Shown here: piece after piece, positions 41,298 to 43,580 of the stretch
Position numbering within the stretch: position 1 is the first letter of the stretch
Layout of the letters: every line of letters begins with the position of its first letter
DNA from: Elainella sp. Prado103
GTDB lineage: Bacteria; Cyanobacteriota; Cyanobacteriia; Elainellales; Elainellaceae
Assembly (NCBI GenBank): GCA_025454395.1
Contig: JALOOM010000033.1
Coordinates: forward strand, 1-43,580
Length of the DNA: 43,580 nucleotides
Direction of reading: 5' to 3'
Notes under the pieces: generated by a model
The model's database searches: none
Told to the model about the DNA's origin: nothing
What the model saw: only the letters and a program-made list of their open reading frames with translations
Translations under genes and position numbers: made by a program

Positions 41298-42656
41298 ATG
41301 TTGAGGGTTTTACTCGTTACCAACCAGAATTTGGTACAGGCGATCGTAGCACCATGGCTGCAATCTTTTGCAATGGGTTTCTTTTGCCAGTCCGATCGAG
41401 CCTGCATTCTCTATCACTTAGAGCGCTATGCCATTAACTGTATTGTTGTCGATATCACAGATTCAGATCGAGCAGAATTGCTGACTCTCATGACCGCACT
41501 GCAACCTTATGGCTTACCACCGATCGTGGGGTTGACTGGAGTAGCCCCCCTTGAAGCAGGAGATGGTTCGTTAGAGCAACTGACAGCAGCCGGAGTCTGG
41601 GAAGTGTTTCGTCTACCGGGTGCTGTTAAAGCTGGTGCTGCTAAAGCTGGTAATCCTGAGAGCGACGCTGAAGCCAGTAATGCTGAAGCCTTTGTCCGCC
41701 TAATTCGATGGGTAATTCGGACTCATCAAGCCGAAAAGCAGGCGAAATTGGCGCATCAGCAATTGGAGCAGGATGAAGCCCAACTTAAACAGCAAGTTCA
41801 GGTGATCGATCGGCAGATGCAACGAATCCAGCAGCTCAATCTTCAGCTATTAGAAGCCACTCAACTGAAGGGGCAATTTCTTTCGACCATCTCCCATGAG
41901 TTGAGAACTCCCATGAATGCGATTCTAGGATTCTCACAGATTCTATTGCGGCGTGGTTCGATGCTACTGTCTACCCACCAAATGGAAATGATCAGTCGCA
42001 TTCATGACAACGCAAAGCGGCTACTCCATGCGATCGAAGAAATTCTCACCTTTTGCAATATTGAAGCAGGACATCTCAAACTTCATCCCCGTTGGATTAA
42101 TCTCGACCAGTTGATCCGGTCAGTTGTCCAAGAGCTAGAAAGCGAGGCCGCAGTTAAGCAACTGCCAATCTCGATTGAAGTAGATTTGCCGAGCCCCTTG
42201 GTTATGGTCGATCCAACTCAGCTTCAGCAAGTGCTGTTTACCTTGATCTCAAACGCGATCAAATTTACCCCCCATGGCATCGTTCAAGTCTCGGTCACCC
42301 ATCAAGTTGCAGATGAGCAGTACATCATTTCTATCCGCGATACTGGGAATGGGATACAACCCACAGAAATAGAACATATTTTTGAGCCCTTTCGTCAAGG
42401 AGATCAATCCATCACTCGGATTCACAACGGGATTGGACTGGGACTGGCGCTAACAGCGGCGCTTGTTGAACAAATGCAAGGCACCATTCAAGTGCGCAGT
42501 GTGGTGGGTCAAGGTTCTGAGTTTCGCGTTATTTTGCCTTATTGGAGTCAACAAAGTGACATGAATCGTTGGCAAAATCAAGAAAGGCAATGTCGAGCCG
42601 GACAAGATCTGGAACGACACCCTGCGGAATTACAAATTGCCGATCGAGCCGATTAA
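41298..42656 (+). CDS. Sensor histidine kinase with receiver-like N-terminal domain
   Basis: Protein of 452 aa without membrane segments. Residues ~1-120 resemble a receiver fold, but the acidic pair expected after the first strand is missing (VLLVTNQNL), so it is probably a pseudo-receiver. A coiled coil follows (~140-190). The H-box STISHELRTPMNAILGFSQ has the phospho-acceptor His200. N-box (FTLISNAIKFTPHG), G1 (RDTGNGIQPTEIE), F-box (IFEPFRQGDQS) and G2 (GIGLGLALTAALV) are intact, so the kinase should be active. The Ala/Gly-rich linker around residues 113-133 contains short repeats. It is divergent from the Rre1-type regulator across a 688-bp spacer; pairing is not established. Confidence 0.9.
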   Translation: MLRVLLVTNQNLVQAIVAPWLQSFAMGFFCQSDRACILYHLERYAINCIVVDITDSDRAELLTLMTALQPYGLPPIVGLTGVAPLEAGDGSLEQLTAAGVWEVFRLPGAVKAGAAKAGNPESDAEASNAEAFVRLIRWVIRTHQAEKQAKLAHQQLEQDEAQLKQQVQVIDRQMQRIQQLNLQLLEATQLKGQFLSTISHELRTPMNAILGFSQILLRRGSMLLSTHQMEMISRIHDNAKRLLHAIEEILTFCNIEAGHLKLHPRWINLDQLIRSVVQELESEAAVKQLPISIEVDLPSPLVMVDPTQLQQVLFTLISNAIKFTPHGIVQVSVTHQVADEQYIISIRDTGNGIQPTEIEHIFEPFRQGDQSITRIHNGIGLGLALTAALVEQMQGTIQVRSVVGQGSEFRVILPYWSQQSDMNRWQNQERQCRAGQDLERHPAELQIADRAD

Positions 42657-42734
42657 GCTTTGATTGCTTAACCTAATGATTGCAAGAGTATCCGAGGCGT
42701 TAGATGGGCTTGATGTAGATGTTTCGATCGATTC

Positions 42735-43460
42735 GTGAAGGCTGAAGGCAAGAAGAATAGCATGAAGAATGGCATGAAGGGCAATCCTATAAAAGCGGGC
42801 TTGAGTTGGGTTCGCCCTGGGATTCTGCTGGTTGGGATCTGTACAGGTTGTTCTTCTCTGGCTGAGACTCCTGTTCCTCGCACAGTGCCATCTACGGTGC
42901 TATCCGATCCTCAGCCTAGTGCAATCAATCAGGCACCGATCGCTAGGGCGGAATCTGTTTCGATCGCATCGAGTTCATCGGCAAAGCTGCCGACCCGGTC
43001 ACTTCAGCAAGCCAGCAAACTTCAGCAAGCCAGCAAACTTCAGCAAGATTATGGCTCTGCAGAACCGATCGCCGCAACCGGACGAATTACCCAACGTTAT
43101 TCAATTCGGGATCTTCGTCTCTCCCAGTTGATCGAGCCCTGCCCCACCGACTCAGCTCCCTATGCCTTTGCCGAAAGCACCAACTATCGGATTCAGATCT
43201 GCTCCCAAGAGTATGATCCTTGGCTACCGAAATACTATATTGGGCAGGCAAAAGATGGCAGTGGAGAATTACGGATTACCAACTTGAATCCACAGGAAGC
43301 ACGCCAACTTATTTTTCGGAATGAAGGTTATACATACATTCTGTACCGAGATAGTGCACGCCCAGAACAAAGTAATGCCTATTTAGAAATTTATACTCCC
43401 AATGGCGAGAATTATGCAGAAGCGCTGTGGCAAATTTATGAAGCTAGCCCTGTCCGATAG
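42735..43460 (+). CDS. Probable exported lipoprotein-like protein of unknown function
   Basis: Protein of up to 241 aa. The N-terminus is basic, followed by a hydrophobic segment (GILLVGICTG) and CTGCSS, which resembles a lipobox with an unusual Cys at -3. The next ~80 residues are Ser/Ala/Gln-rich and include an 18-bp in-frame repeat. The C-terminal ~140 residues look folded (TNYRIQICSQEYDPWLPKYY, NEGYTYILYRDSARP) but match no family I recognise. The start is uncertain: GTG 42735, ATG 42762 or ATG 42774 are in frame; the later ATGs give a more typical signal length. An insertion-sequence edge begins ten bases after the stop. Confidence 0.7.
   Translation: MKAEGKKNSMKNGMKGNPIKAGLSWVRPGILLVGICTGCSSLAETPVPRTVPSTVLSDPQPSAINQAPIARAESVSIASSSSAKLPTRSLQQASKLQQASKLQQDYGSAEPIAATGRITQRYSIRDLRLSQLIEPCPTDSAPYAFAESTNYRIQICSQEYDPWLPKYYIGQAKDGSGELRITNLNPQEARQLIFRNEGYTYILYRDSARPEQSNAYLEIYTPNGENYAEALWQIYEASPVR
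43002..43045. repeat. 18-bp tandem repeat in coding sequence, 2.4 copies
   Basis: The unit CTTCAGCAAGCCAGCAAA begins at 43002, 43020 and 43038 and encodes repeated Leu-Gln-Gln-Ala-Ser-Lys. The frame is kept. Confidence 0.9.
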
Positions 43461-43469
43461 TCGCGCGAC

Positions 43470-43580
43470 GGCTTTGTTGCATGATTAGAGAAGGTCATGG
43501 AGACCGATTGGCGAGGGTTTGCGACTAAGCTTCAATGACATAGCTGTCCGGCTTAGCAAGTTGAATCATGCGATTGAGCG
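43470..43580 (-). mobile_element. Terminal part of an IS5-family (IS903-like) insertion sequence, running off the window
   Basis: From 43470 the sequence GGCTTTGTTGCATGA resembles the terminal inverted repeat of IS903-type elements (which begin GGCTTTGTTG). A minus-strand frame stopping at 43525 matches a transposase tail, and the ~55-bp gap between stop and terminus is also typical. Only about 111 bp are visible, so completeness cannot be judged. Confidence 0.6.
43525..43580 (-). CDS. C-terminal fragment of an IS5-family transposase
   Basis: The minus-strand frame entering from the right edge reads LNRMIQLAKPDSYVIEA and then stops (TAG complement at 43525-43527). This resembles C-termini of IS5/IS903-type DDE transposases as I recall them. 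The catalytic part lies outside the window. Confidence 0.5.
   Translation of the reverse strand, partial: LNRMIQLAKPDSYVIEA

Overview
This window comes from a cyanobacterial chromosome. The evidence is the very high density of the CGATCG/GCGATCGC (HIP1) octamer, several gene families largely or wholly confined to cyanobacteria (cyanoexosortase B and its partner, a DUF3067-type protein, an Rre1/Ycf29-type regulator, a McdA/McdB-like pair), a copper ATPase, and a dispersed GC-rich palindromic repeat of the kind common in filamentous cyanobacteria. Genus cannot be assigned from sequence reading alone. I found no tRNA, rRNA or CRISPR array.

Layout. 1-4.5 kb: end of a large protein with a PPC-like domain, then murD and glyS (both minus). 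4.7-5.7 kb: an exported protein and a doubtful small ORF. 6-12.8 kb: an envelope/exopolysaccharide module made of a DegT-type sugar aminotransferase, cyanoexosortase B plus its associated protein, a Wza-like export protein and a fused Wzz/Wzc-like ATPase. 13.4-14.2 kb: aquaporin Z with a long upstream region and a clean terminator. 14.2-17.2 kb: DUF3067-type protein, a small conserved protein, then two unrelated Fe(II)/2-oxoglutarate oxygenases side by side (AspH-type and JmjC/cupin-type). 17.5-24.9 kb: MFS transporter, GH3-type enzyme, Rieske oxygenase, AONS-family PLP enzyme, hisA. 25.1-28.3 kb: P1B copper ATPase and a proline-rich exported protein. 28.7-31.9 kb: pyrE, an alpha/beta hydrolase, and a ParA-type ATPase plus coiled-coil partner that look like the carboxysome-positioning pair McdA/McdB. 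32.5-38.1 kb: NCS2 purine permease, CPA2 cation/proton antiporter, M16 protease, fructosamine-kinase-like protein. 38.2-43.5 kb: CrtISO-like FAD oxidoreductase, Rre1-type response regulator, a histidine kinase with a degenerate receiver-like N-terminus, a lipoprotein-like protein, and the edge of an IS5-type insertion sequence.

The most unusual signal is not a gene. About two dozen short tandem arrays (unit about 9-18 bp, 2-10 copies) are scattered through the window, almost every one with a different unit sequence. They sit mainly in spacers and at gene ends, sometimes duplicating a start or stop codon. Arrays inside genes all have unit lengths divisible by three, whereas most of those in spacers do not. 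This looks like a recurrent tandem-duplication process filtered by selection on reading frame.
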